Origin: Bacteroidales bacterium
GTDB lineage: Bacteria; Bacteroidota; Bacteroidia; Bacteroidales; WCHB1-69
Length of the DNA stretch: 64,000 nt
Direction of reading: 5' to 3'
Assembly: GCA_017454945.1 (NCBI GenBank)
Contig: JAFTCA010000004.1
Span: 27,264-91,263, forward strand
This document shows positions 1 through 7,787 of the stretch, piece by piece (position 1 is the first letter of the stretch; every line of letters begins with the position of its first letter). The notes under the pieces are model-generated. The model searched no databases. It was not told the DNA's origin and saw nothing but the letters and a program-made list of their open reading frames with translations. Position numbers and translations under genes: made by a program.

Positions 1-669
1 ACTGTATATACCGGCGCCCAAGGCGTAGATGTTCTTGAGGACGATGGCCATTTCAGCTCCGAGAATGTCGTTGGAAACAGACACTCTAACGTAGCGTGTC
101 ATGAACATGCGGGCTACGGCTTCAGCCAATTCTCTGTTTTCGGAGGCGGCTGTCAAGAACGTAAACTTCTCTTGTGCAATCTCTTCTGCGTGTGAAGGAC
201 CGCTGATGATGGCTAAGTTCTCAGAGGGTACATTGAACTCCGATTTCAGGTAGTCGGTAATGACTTGCATGGTCTCGGGTACGATGCCCTTGACGGCCGT
301 AATGATTTTCTTGCGGCTTAATTTGCTCTTTTTCAGCGGCGCCAAGGTGTCGTGAAGGAATGCCGATGGCGTTACAATGATAACATAGTCGGCTTTGGCT
401 ACTGTTTTACGCAAGTCGTTGCTCACTTTCACATCCTTGGGGTTGATGAAGACAGAACTCAAGTAGCGAGGATTATGTCCGTATTGGTTTACGCCCTCGG
501 CGATGTCCTGTTCTCGTACCCACCAGTGAAGGTGTTCCAGATTGACAGATAGAATTTTAATGATGGCTGTGGCCCAACTGCCGCCGCCAATGACTGCTAC
601 ACGGTAGCGCGAGCGCGTTTTCCGCTGACGGAGCGGTATGAATTCTTCAGAATATTGTACTGGATTCAC
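1..669 (-). CDS. gpsA: NAD(P)H-dependent glycerol-3-phosphate dehydrogenase, 5' part
   Basis: Reduces dihydroxyacetone phosphate to sn-glycerol 3-phosphate, the backbone for phospholipids, in the cytoplasm. Read on the minus strand, 223 codons are open to the window edge. The Rossmann dinucleotide motif VAVIGGGSWATA lies at about residues 24-35, followed by PSAFLHDTL, and the last visible residues LKNIYALGAGIYS match the family's conserved lysine region (ALKN). The family is about 330 residues, so roughly the last third is outside the window. I chose the GTG at 669-667: no ATG lies in frame upstream of the Rossmann motif, and a TAnnTTTG promoter sits about 20 bases before it. An in-frame TTG at 678 is an alternative. 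Confidence 0.93.
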   Translation of the reverse strand, partial: MNPVQYSEEFIPLRQRKTRSRYRVAVIGGGSWATAIIKILSVNLEHLHWWVREQDIAEGVNQYGHNPRYLSSVFINPKDVKVSNDLRKTVAKADYVIIVTPSAFLHDTLAPLKKSKLSRKKIITAVKGIVPETMQVITDYLKSEFNVPSENLAIISGPSHAEEIAQEKFTFLTAASENRELAEAVARMFMTRYVRVSVSNDILGAEMAIVLKNIYALGAGIYS

Positions 670-689
670 AACTTTCAATTTTTATTTTG

Positions 690-697
690 CAAAGGTA
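690..697 (-). promoter_or_regulatory. -7 element of the gpsA promoter
   Basis: TACCTTTG on the minus strand fits the Bacteroidetes -7 consensus TAnnTTTG. Transcription would begin near 683, leaving a leader of about 14 bases before the GTG start of gpsA. The -33 element is not clear. Confidence 0.6.
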
Positions 698-853
698 CGT
701 ATTATTTTCTATTTTCTATTAAAAAAAGTTAATTTGAAAGAAAATGTCATGCAACCTTCAATCTTACTAATAGTTAAAATGTGCTGCTTAAAGTTAAATG
801 GAATTTTTTTTCAAAAAAATGATGCACTTGAGATAATTGTGTTTTATTTTTAT

Positions 854-861
854 TATCTTTG
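854..861 (+). promoter_or_regulatory. -7 element upstream of the OM barrel gene
   Basis: TATCTTTG fits TAnnTTTG, 27 bases before the ATG at 889. A TTG at 828-830 could be the -33 element, although the 23-base spacing is slightly long. Confidence 0.6.
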
Positions 862-888
862 CATTTTAATTATAAAATAATTTAGAAA

Positions 889-3339
889 ATGAAGAGAGTG
901 ATATTGGTTGTTTGGTGGATGATGTCTGTGGTTATGGTGTTGGCGCAGAGCGGTTTCGAGGTAAAAGGAGTGGTGGCTGATAGCTTGAGTGGCGAAAGGT
1001 TGTCCTATGTGCGAGTGGGGTTGGTGACGGGTGATTCTCTTCAACATGTGGTGGCCGTTGAGTTTACCGGAGAGGAGGGTGCTTTTTCCTTCAAAGGTAT
1101 TTCAGAAGGGGATTATTTCTTGAAATTATTTTTGATGGGTTATGATATGCCGATAATTCCTGTGAGTGTGCGTGGAGATAAAGTATTGAATGTGGGTACT
1201 TTGACTTTGAAAAAGCAGAGTCAGTCGTTGGAAGAAGTAACAGTGGCGGCGCAAAAGCCCGTCTATATGTTTGATGGGGAAAAAACGTTGTACAATGTGT
1301 CGGAAGACCCTATGGTTCAAAATGGAACAGCGTCTGATGCTTTGCAAAATGCGCCTGGCGTTGAAGTGGATGTGGAAGGCAATATCACGCTGCGCGGTGT
1401 CTCTTCTGTAGAAATCTGGATTAACAACAAGCCTTCGAATATGAACGAGGCGGCACTGAAGAACTTCATCAAGGAGATGCCTGCAGGAAGCATCGAGAAA
1501 ATTGAAGTGATTACCAATCCGTCGGCGCGCTATAGTGCCAAGGGCAAGGGTGGTGTTATAAATATTGTAACGAATACCAAAATCAAGAAGAATAACTTTT
1601 TCAGTTTCGGCATGAATGCCACTACGATGCCTAATCTTTCGCCGTGGCTTTCCTATGTCTGGGCCAACGAAAAATGGTCGATAAGTGTCTATGCGCAATA
1701 TAGTTATAATCAGAATCGCTACTTTTTGGAGGCGGCAGATACCAAATTTGCGGAGAACAATGATACGGCCAGTGTGACAAAGCAGAAAACAATCTACAGT
1801 TCCCCATTCCATAGTGGTGGCGTTTTTTTCAACAGCTCCTGCCAGATCGACTCTGCGAATGCCCTGTATATGTGGGCTGGTGGCTATCCGAGTTGGAATA
1901 AGTCTTCATCTTCCCGATTTGATTCTCGCCATGAGTATCGTGAGATGATTGGTCAGTATGATTATCTAACTTATAATCAGTATGATGCGTTGCATGGCGG
2001 TGGCTATGCGGGATTGTGGTACACTCATCAGTTTAACAATCAGGGACATGAAATCAGTGCCAACCTTAGTGGCAATGCTTATGGATCTTCTGATCAAGGT
2101 GAGCAAATTCGTGTTTCTCCTCAGCACGAGGATTTGGATTACAATCGCCAGATTCGTTCCAGTTATCTCTCCTATACGCTCGATGCCGGACTGGACTATA
2201 CCATCCCGTATCATCCTGATGGAGAAATTAGTATAGGTACTGAGGCAATGTATAGTTCCAACGACGAGATGTCTCGCCATGACACGCTGGTGCGTTTCTC
2301 GGATGGAGTATATAATCTTGATTCTATGCGGTTTAAGGATTCGCATATAGATGGTGTCGGCTGGGATACCTATATCACTCTTCAGCATCGTTTCGGGCGT
2401 TTTACCATGAAAGCAGGACTGCGGTCGGAATATGTGTTCTATGACCATCGCTATGCCAATTCGCCTAAGGATAATGGCAGAAAGCATTACTGGGGCTTGT
2501 ATCCTTCTCTGCATCTGACCTATACGACTGAGTCGATGGACAATTTTAAGTTGAGTTATACCCGCAGGGTCAGCAATCCCGATGCCGAGGAGTTGACCAC
2601 ATTTATCGAGTATGACGACGACAGTTATTCCGTTGGCAATCCGGCGTTACGTCCAGCCTACACCAACGCTGTGGAGGCCGGTTGGACGCGCTTCATTCCC
2701 AAGTTCGGCAATATTGGCATTACGGCCTATTTTAACAATACCAAAGATGAGTATAATTCGCTGATGGATGTGGCGTTCAATCCCTATTTCGGCCGCATTG
2801 TTTCCTATTCCATGCCCATCAATGCTGGCAAGAGTCTCAATACGGGCGCTGAACTCAATGTGACTTACCAGTTGAAAGCCTTTATGAGCATTCGCTTTTA
2901 TGCCACGCTGCAATATATGAAGTCGCAGTTCGAGTTTCGCGATGAGATTTATAAAGTGCAGAATTTAAGATATCAGTTCCGTCTCAATTTTTGGGCTAAA
3001 GTATGGAAAGTGTTGGAAATCAATCTGTCGGCGAATTACAGGTCGAAGAGCAAAACACTTTTCACCACAGAACGGCCGTTCTACACTATTAATGGTGGCT
3101 TGCGGGTAGAGTTGTGGAAACGGTTGCTGGCCTTACATGTGAATGTGAACAACATTTTCAATTGGAATAAGAACGGAGAGACGTCGGAGAATCCCTATTA
3201 TCCGGGTTTCAGCACTTATATGTCCAGTTGGTCAGGACGTTATATCTCCTTGGGCATTACTTTCCGCTTCGGCAAGATGGAGTTGGAGGCGCAGACGGCG
3301 CGCGGTAATGTGCCGACAGGAGAAACGATTTCTAGATAG
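889..3339 (+). CDS. TonB-dependent-receptor-type outer membrane beta-barrel protein
   Basis: An 816-residue outer-membrane protein. Residues 1-20 are a signal peptide ending VMVLAQ. About 22-110 form a carboxypeptidase-regulatory-like beta-sandwich (GVVADSLSGERLSYVRVGL). About 130-235 resemble a TonB plug (QNAPGVEVDVEGNITLRG, then IEKIEVITNPSARYSAKG and GGVINIVTN). The rest is alternating aromatic beta-strands typical of the family often named outer membrane beta-barrel family 3. The substrate cannot be told. No SusD partner, TonB box or sigma/anti-sigma pair is next to it, so a SusCD-type glycan system is not supported. It has its own promoter and stands alone between gpsA on the other strand and an unrelated small gene. 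Confidence 0.88.
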   Translation: MKRVILVVWWMMSVVMVLAQSGFEVKGVVADSLSGERLSYVRVGLVTGDSLQHVVAVEFTGEEGAFSFKGISEGDYFLKLFLMGYDMPIIPVSVRGDKVLNVGTLTLKKQSQSLEEVTVAAQKPVYMFDGEKTLYNVSEDPMVQNGTASDALQNAPGVEVDVEGNITLRGVSSVEIWINNKPSNMNEAALKNFIKEMPAGSIEKIEVITNPSARYSAKGKGGVINIVTNTKIKKNNFFSFGMNATTMPNLSPWLSYVWANEKWSISVYAQYSYNQNRYFLEAADTKFAENNDTASVTKQKTIYSSPFHSGGVFFNSSCQIDSANALYMWAGGYPSWNKSSSSRFDSRHEYREMIGQYDYLTYNQYDALHGGGYAGLWYTHQFNNQGHEISANLSGNAYGSSDQGEQIRVSPQHEDLDYNRQIRSSYLSYTLDAGLDYTIPYHPDGEISIGTEAMYSSNDEMSRHDTLVRFSDGVYNLDSMRFKDSHIDGVGWDTYITLQHRFGRFTMKAGLRSEYVFYDHRYANSPKDNGRKHYWGLYPSLHLTYTTESMDNFKLSYTRRVSNPDAEELTTFIEYDDDSYSVGNPALRPAYTNAVEAGWTRFIPKFGNIGITAYFNNTKDEYNSLMDVAFNPYFGRIVSYSMPINAGKSLNTGAELNVTYQLKAFMSIRFYATLQYMKSQFEFRDEIYKVQNLRYQFRLNFWAKVWKVLEINLSANYRSKSKTLFTTERPFYTINGGLRVELWKRLLALHVNVNNIFNWNKNGETSENPYYPGFSTYMSSWSGRYISLGITFRFGKMELEAQTARGNVPTGETISR

Positions 3340-3373
3340 AATAGAAACAACGAGTGTTATTTTTATTTAGTTT

Positions 3374-3391
3374 TTCTCTTTTTAAAGAGAA
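3374..3391 (+). terminator. Possible hairpin after the OM barrel gene
   Basis: TTCTCTT and AAGAGAA form a 7-bp stem with a TTTA loop, 35 bases after the stop codon. No T-run follows, so termination here is only a guess. Its position also argues against an upstream start for the next gene. Confidence 0.3.
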
Positions 3392-3431
3392 TAGTTGGAG
3401 ATATACACCTTTTCATTGTTGGTGTGTTAAC

Positions 3432-4028
3432 ATGTTGGAGAATAAAATGGAAGGAAAAAACAAAAATCGTCTTCATTTGGGGAGCGGGCCAACTTATTCG
3501 GACTCCCCATCAGACAATGTCAATTCTTCTATTACGAGTAGCCCTACCGATACCCTTCGTACCTCGAAGAATTCAGTTGCAAAATTAATAAAAAATCCAT
3601 TACCCATTCTGTCTAATTTGCAAAAATTTAAGAATGGCGATTTTCATATAGATTGCAGCAAGGGATGGAACGGCGTTTTAAGAGGCCTACGAAAGTTATT
3701 GCAATTACAATATAGAGGGAACTCAAACTATGCAAGTTATTATACGTCTGCAGGTGTGTTGTCGTTGAGGTTGTCAGGTCATAACGCTAATGGTAACAAT
3801 TTCAATTCCAGTCATATAAATATAAGTGTTTTTGTAGCGCTATTTGAGTATGAACATATCCAAACTAACATACAGTATACAGAATTCAAAATTAAGGAAG
3901 AAACGTTTAATAATGATCCTCAAAGAATTGTGTTGGAAATTGTTGCCGCGGTTGAACGTGCATTAAATGGGGAAGATTTTATTATGAGTGAGGAAGTAGC
4001 AGAGAAATATCATTATGAATGCAAATGA
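3432..4028 (+). CDS. Hypothetical protein, 198 residues
   Basis: I do not recognise this protein. The frame is open from 3354, but the first 26 codons read through a hairpin and have poor composition, so I start at ATG 3432; ATG 3447 is equally possible. The product has no signal peptide or membrane segment, so it is probably cytoplasmic. About residues 1-55 are polar and Ser/Thr/Asn-rich, probably disordered. The middle (HIDCSKGWNGVLRGLRKLLQ) looks helical. The following part (SLRLSGHNANGNNF, then HINISVFVALFEY) looks like beta-strands, and the end is helical. It is more AT-rich than menA downstream, which hints at a different history, but no mobile element is adjacent. Confidence 0.6.
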   Translation: MLENKMEGKNKNRLHLGSGPTYSDSPSDNVNSSITSSPTDTLRTSKNSVAKLIKNPLPILSNLQKFKNGDFHIDCSKGWNGVLRGLRKLLQLQYRGNSNYASYYTSAGVLSLRLSGHNANGNNFNSSHINISVFVALFEYEHIQTNIQYTEFKIKEETFNNDPQRIVLEIVAAVERALNGEDFIMSEEVAEKYHYECK

Positions 4029-4119
4029 ATAATTAGTATAAAATATATTCGTTTTTGGCTGCAAATAGATAAAAATGTGTAAGTTTGTTTCCTCATCTAA
4101 AACTAGCGAATATACTATT

Positions 4120-5016
4120 ATGAAAAAATGTGCTGCTATTCTCCGTTCTATGCGTTTCCGTACGCTGCCCCTCTCCTTGGCAGGGGTCGTTTTAGGTCTG
4201 TTGCTGGCTGCCAGCCAATGTGAGGTTTCATGGTCTTTGGCCGTGACGTTATTGCTGACTACCGTAGGGTTGCAGATTCTTTCCAACCTTTCCAATGAGT
4301 TGGGCGACTATTTGCGTGGCACCGACAGTGGCGACCGCCAAGGACCGGCTTATAGTCTGCAGGAGGGTGCGCTTAGCGAGAAGGATATGCGATGGACTAT
4401 TGGTGTCATGGTGGTCTTTTGTTGCCTGATGGGTTGTGCTATGACATGGTGCTCGTTTGGCACCCTCTTTTCTTTGCCAGCCTTGCTCTTGTTGTTATTG
4501 GGCGCTTGTGCCATTTGGGCGGCGGTGAACTACACGTTGGGTAAACATCCCTACGGCTATCGTGGTTTAGGCGACATTTTTGTGTTTATCTTCTTTGGAC
4601 TGGTCTCGGTGGGCGGTGCCTACTTTGTGGTGGCTCACCAGTTGCCGTGGAAGGTGTTGTTGCCAGCCGCTGCCATCGGCTGCTTTAGTGTGGGTGTGCT
4701 CAATGTCAATAATATACGCGATATGAAGAGTGATGCAGGCACACGTGTGACGGTGCCGCTGAAGATTGGCGAGCATAATGCTCGAATATACCAGACCTGC
4801 CTGATTGTTGTGGGATGGCTGTTGTTGATTGGCTTTGCGGCCATGGGAAGCCACGTATGGTACAATTGGCTGTTTATGTTGACATTGCCGCTCTATATCG
4901 TGCATCTGCGTGGTGTTTGGCGCCTATCGGGCAAACTACTCGACGCCATGTTGCCACTGCTGGTCATGAGCACGTTCGTCTTATCGTTATTGATGGGCAT
5001 TGGGTTCGTTATGTAA
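4120..5016 (+). CDS. menA: 1,4-dihydroxy-2-naphthoate polyprenyltransferase
   Basis: Attaches the polyprenyl tail to dihydroxynaphthoate to give demethylmenaquinone, in the inner membrane. About 298 residues with eight or nine hydrophobic segments, as expected for the UbiA superfamily. The first Asp-rich motif is at about residues 59-75 (NELGDYLRGTDSGDRQGP) and the second in the centre (NVNNIRDMKSDAGTRVTVPL). The frame is open from 4075, but MKKCAAILRSMRFRTLPLS at 4120 matches the usual short N-terminus, so that ATG is preferred. It lies 136 bases upstream of ubiE/menG, which performs the next step, so the two form a menaquinone pair. Confidence 0.93.
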   Translation: MKKCAAILRSMRFRTLPLSLAGVVLGLLLAASQCEVSWSLAVTLLLTTVGLQILSNLSNELGDYLRGTDSGDRQGPAYSLQEGALSEKDMRWTIGVMVVFCCLMGCAMTWCSFGTLFSLPALLLLLLGACAIWAAVNYTLGKHPYGYRGLGDIFVFIFFGLVSVGGAYFVVAHQLPWKVLLPAAAIGCFSVGVLNVNNIRDMKSDAGTRVTVPLKIGEHNARIYQTCLIVVGWLLLIGFAAMGSHVWYNWLFMLTLPLYIVHLRGVWRLSGKLLDAMLPLLVMSTFVLSLLMGIGFVM

Positions 5017-5149
5017 ATTTACAATTTATAATTTACAATTTACAATTAATATGGCTTTACAATCCCGTAACTTAATAATACTTAACTCCTTAGTTTCTTA
5101 ATTCCTTAGTTCCTTAGTTCCTTAACTTCTTAACTTCTCAACTCTCCAA
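5017..5149 (+). repeat. Low-complexity AT and CTTA repeats between menA and ubiE
   Basis: The spacer holds an ATTTACAATTTATAATTTAC-type repeat at 5017-5050, then imperfect tandem copies of CCTTAGTT/CTTAACTT at 5074-5145. No gene is visible. Such tracts can vary in copy number by slippage. I see no promoter consensus here, so ubiE may be co-transcribed with menA. Confidence 0.7.
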
Positions 5150-5152
5150 ATC

Positions 5153-5857
5153 ATGCCCAAAAAAGAAAGAATCCGTGCTCTGTTCGACCATATTGCTCCA
5201 GATTACGACAAGCTTAACCGCCTGATGTCGATGGGTTTGGATGTGTCGTGGCGCAAGAAGGCCATTCGTGAACTTTGTCGCGATGGTCGCCCACGGCGGG
5301 TTTTGGATGTGGCTTCGGGCACGGCCGACTTTGCCATGGATGCTGCTCGACAGCTAGCCGATGGCAGCCGAATAGTAGGAGTGGACATTTCGGAGCAGAT
5401 GCTGGCGGTGGGGCGCAATAAAGTGAAAAAAGCCGGTTTGCAAGATAAGGTAGAGTTGCAGGTTGCAGATGCTGAGAATCTTCCGTTTGATAATGCCTCG
5501 TTCGACAATGTCACCGTAGCATTTGGTGTGCGTAATTTTGAACATCTGTCGCAGGGCTTGGCCGAGATGTGCCGTGTATTGCGTCCTGGCGGACAGGTAG
5601 TTATATTGGAACTATCGTACCCCGACAATCCATTTTTGTTGTGGTGCTATAAACTCTATGCTGTGCGATTGTTGCCTAAGGTGTGTGGTTGGCTTTCGGG
5701 CGACAGAGATGCCTATCACTATTTGCCAGCCTCTATCATGAAGTTCCCCAAGCCTGCGCAGTTTGTGCCCATGCTCAAAGAGGCGGGCTTCGCCAAGGTT
5801 TCTGTCAGGAGTTTCACCTTTGGCGTCTGTCGGATGTATGTGGCGGAAATAGAATAA
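5153..5857 (+). CDS. ubiE: Demethylmenaquinone methyltransferase (UbiE/MenG)
   Basis: Class I SAM-dependent methyltransferase that makes the last step of menaquinone synthesis. 234 residues, the normal family length. The N-terminus IRALFDHIAPDYDKLNRLMS is the UbiE signature, the SAM-binding motif VLDVASGTADFA is at about residues 49-60, followed by VGVDISEQML, and the second family signature VAFGVRNFEHLSQGL is at about 120-135. The end lies inside a terminator hairpin. Because the upstream genes make naphthoquinone, the substrate is probably demethylmenaquinone and not a ubiquinone precursor. Confidence 0.95.
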   Translation: MPKKERIRALFDHIAPDYDKLNRLMSMGLDVSWRKKAIRELCRDGRPRRVLDVASGTADFAMDAARQLADGSRIVGVDISEQMLAVGRNKVKKAGLQDKVELQVADAENLPFDNASFDNVTVAFGVRNFEHLSQGLAEMCRVLRPGGQVVILELSYPDNPFLLWCYKLYAVRLLPKVCGWLSGDRDAYHYLPASIMKFPKPAQFVPMLKEAGFAKVSVRSFTFGVCRMYVAEIE

Positions 5858-5888
5858 AAAAAGAGATGCTTTCAAGCATCTCTTTTTT
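5856..5888. terminator. Bidirectional terminator between ubiE and tRNA-Pro
   Basis: GAGATGCTT and AAGCATCTC form a perfect stem with a tiny loop, preceded by seven A and followed by six T. The A-run becomes a T-run on the other strand, so it can stop transcripts of ubiE (plus) and tRNA-Pro (minus). The hairpin begins inside the ubiE stop codon. Confidence 0.88.
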
Positions 5889-5895
5889 CGTTTGT

Positions 5896-5968
5896 CGGGG
5901 TGAAAAGACTCGAACTTTCGACCCCTTGCACCCCATGCAAGTGCGCTAGCCAACTGCGCCACACCCCG
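5896..5968 (-). tRNA. tRNA-Pro (anticodon GGG)
   Basis: A 73-base cloverleaf on the minus strand: acceptor CGGGGTG/CACCCCG, D-arm GCGC...GCGC, anticodon stem CTTGC/GCAAG with loop ATGGGGT, and a T-arm with TTCGAGT. Positions 34-36 are GGG, giving proline. The C1-G72 pair is characteristic of bacterial tRNA-Pro. CCA is not encoded. Confidence 0.93.
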
Positions 5969-5996
5969 AACAAACATTCCGTTTGGAATGAGGCTG

Positions 5997-6004
5997 CAAA
6001 AATA
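5997..6004 (-). promoter_or_regulatory. -7 element of the tRNA-Pro promoter
   Basis: TATTTTTG on the minus strand, 28 bases upstream of the tRNA 5' end. Confidence 0.6.
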
Positions 6005-6072
6005 CAACATTTTTTGATATGTGTACACATGGTTCAAAAATTTTTTTGTTCCGATAGCTCTCCTTTTTTTCG

Positions 6073-6080
6073 TAGCTTTG
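6073..6080 (+). promoter_or_regulatory. -7 element for the secreted protein gene
   Basis: TAGCTTTG fits TAnnTTTG. A start of transcription near 6087 leaves about 12 bases before ATG 6099, which supports that start and rules out the upstream GTG at 6021. A TTTG at 6045-6048 may be the -33 element. Confidence 0.65.
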
Positions 6081-6098
6081 CAATTCGTTTGTAACATT

Positions 6099-7577
6099 AT
6101 GATGCGTCGTCTCTTCGTGCTTTTCCTCAATATTTTCTGGCTGACTACCTTGTCGGCACAGCAAGACCTGCCCTTGCGTATTGAGCTCGAGATGGCCAAA
6201 GACGCCTCAGATTACCACTACGCGAATGCCGGCCCTCATGGCGTGTTTGTCTTCTATGAAGGCAACTCGCGTGGCACCGATTCAACCTCGATGATTTTTA
6301 TGCATTATGATACCAATCTGCATAAAACCTACAATTTTCCTATAACATTGCCAGCACAACTGCAGTTCATCACTTCGACGCGCACCGACTCATGTCTCTA
6401 CCTGCTTTTCCAACAAGAATTGTCGAAAAAGCATCCCCGCCGCTCCGTGCTGGTCACCATCGGACTGCCTGCTCACGAGTTCGCTTCCTATATGATAGAG
6501 CCGCTCAGCGACCCAGACATCGTTTCGATGAAGGCGGCCGACGACCATCTTTTCATCCGCTCGGATAACAATAAGACAGAGTCTCTCTACTTTTACAATT
6601 GTGGTACGGGACAACTGACGCGTTTCAAGGCCGATACTACGGTGACACAGATTGAGTTCTGCGAACCCGACACGTTCAACCGCAAGTTGTGGGTGGGTGC
6701 AGTTCTCGTTACGGGTGCCAAAACTGCCGCACTGGTGCTCTATGAGCTTGATTACGACGGTAATGTGCTCAATGTGCAACCCTTCCCCATCTATGGCGAC
6801 TATTTCTACAACTCGGCTCGTTTGGCGGTGGTCGATTCTACCCACGTGCTGGTCATCGGGACCTACAACACCGAGCAGGACCGCTACTCAGGCAACCTGC
6901 ACACAGGCGTCTATTCGCTACCTGTTATTGAGTCGGAATTTGATGTGCCTTCGTTCTACAATTATACACAGTTGCGCAATCGCGACACCACCTTGGCACG
7001 CAAGGGCAAGTCGCAGAGCCTCAATATGCAGCTGCTGATAGGTAATATCACCAGCAATGGCTCTCAGTTTGCCTTCGTCACCGAAGTGTTCTATCCTGAA
7101 TATAATTACAACGATTACAACAACTATGATCCCTTTTATGGCGGATATTACTCTATGCCCTCTGCCTCCACGTTTGCTGGCTATCGTATGGTGAACGCCT
7201 ACGTAACCACCTTCGATGCCCAGGGCCAACTTATCTGGGATCATTATCTGCCGTTTTCCAACATTCTGACTTACAGACTCGCACAACGGGTGTCTGTCTT
7301 CTTTACGCCAGAGAATTATGCACTGATCTATTATCCTTTCAATTTCTCCTTAACATCCACATTGGTAGATGGTTATAATGTTGTGGAAAGGATGAATTCA
7401 ATGGATTTGGAAACCTTGCAGCGTCACGATGTGGTGGAATATAGTCGAAGTCCAAGAATGGAAAAATGGTATGGGGAGAGTTTTCTTTTTTCAGGTGCAC
7501 AATATATCAAAAATACTTCCAAGTCGGCCCGCGCCAAAAGGTATGTCTTTTTCCTCAACAAACTCGAATATCGATAA
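6099..7577 (+). CDS. Exported protein of unknown function, 492 residues
   Basis: I do not recognise the family. The chosen start gives a clean signal peptide, MMRRLFVLFLNIFWLTTLSAQ, so the mature protein is periplasmic or outer-membrane associated. The rest is rich in beta-strands with regular spacing and short Asp/Asn/Thr turns. It may be a beta-propeller-like fold, but I see no repeated blade motif. A tyrosine/asparagine-rich stretch lies near residues 330-355 (YNYNDYNNYDPFYGGYYS). No lipobox, no T9SS C-terminal domain and no catalytic motif is visible. It is a single-gene unit with its own promoter. Confidence 0.8.
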   Translation: MMRRLFVLFLNIFWLTTLSAQQDLPLRIELEMAKDASDYHYANAGPHGVFVFYEGNSRGTDSTSMIFMHYDTNLHKTYNFPITLPAQLQFITSTRTDSCLYLLFQQELSKKHPRRSVLVTIGLPAHEFASYMIEPLSDPDIVSMKAADDHLFIRSDNNKTESLYFYNCGTGQLTRFKADTTVTQIEFCEPDTFNRKLWVGAVLVTGAKTAALVLYELDYDGNVLNVQPFPIYGDYFYNSARLAVVDSTHVLVIGTYNTEQDRYSGNLHTGVYSLPVIESEFDVPSFYNYTQLRNRDTTLARKGKSQSLNMQLLIGNITSNGSQFAFVTEVFYPEYNYNDYNNYDPFYGGYYSMPSASTFAGYRMVNAYVTTFDAQGQLIWDHYLPFSNILTYRLAQRVSVFFTPENYALIYYPFNFSLTSTLVDGYNVVERMNSMDLETLQRHDVVEYSRSPRMEKWYGESFLFSGAQYIKNTSKSARAKRYVFFLNKLEYR

Positions 7578-7715
7578 ATTGCTCCGAGCAAGCCTTCTTT
7601 TTAAATAAATATTAACTATTACAAAGACAGGTAATTAGTGTTTTGACTAATATTTTACGAAGAATAAAATATTGAAATATTGTTTGTTGTGAAGATTTGG
7701 CAACATTTTTTTTTG

Positions 7716-7723
7716 TACTTTTG
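7716..7723 (+). promoter_or_regulatory. -7 element of the nagB-like promoter
   Basis: TACTTTTG fits TAnnTTTG. The leader to ATG 7788 would be about 58 bases. Confidence 0.6.
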
Positions 7724-7787
7724 CTACCCTTGAAAAGAGGAATGACCAAAGGCCTCGATAAGGTGAATTATAAAAATCTGAACCGAT

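Noticed and set aside
889..3339. SusC glycan importer
   Set aside because: No SusD gene follows and no glycoside hydrolase lies nearby.
5896..5968. tRNA-Met reading from the CAT near the anticodon stem
   Set aside because: With a five-base-pair anticodon stem the loop is ATGGGGT, placing GGG at 34-36; C1-G72 also fits tRNA-Pro.
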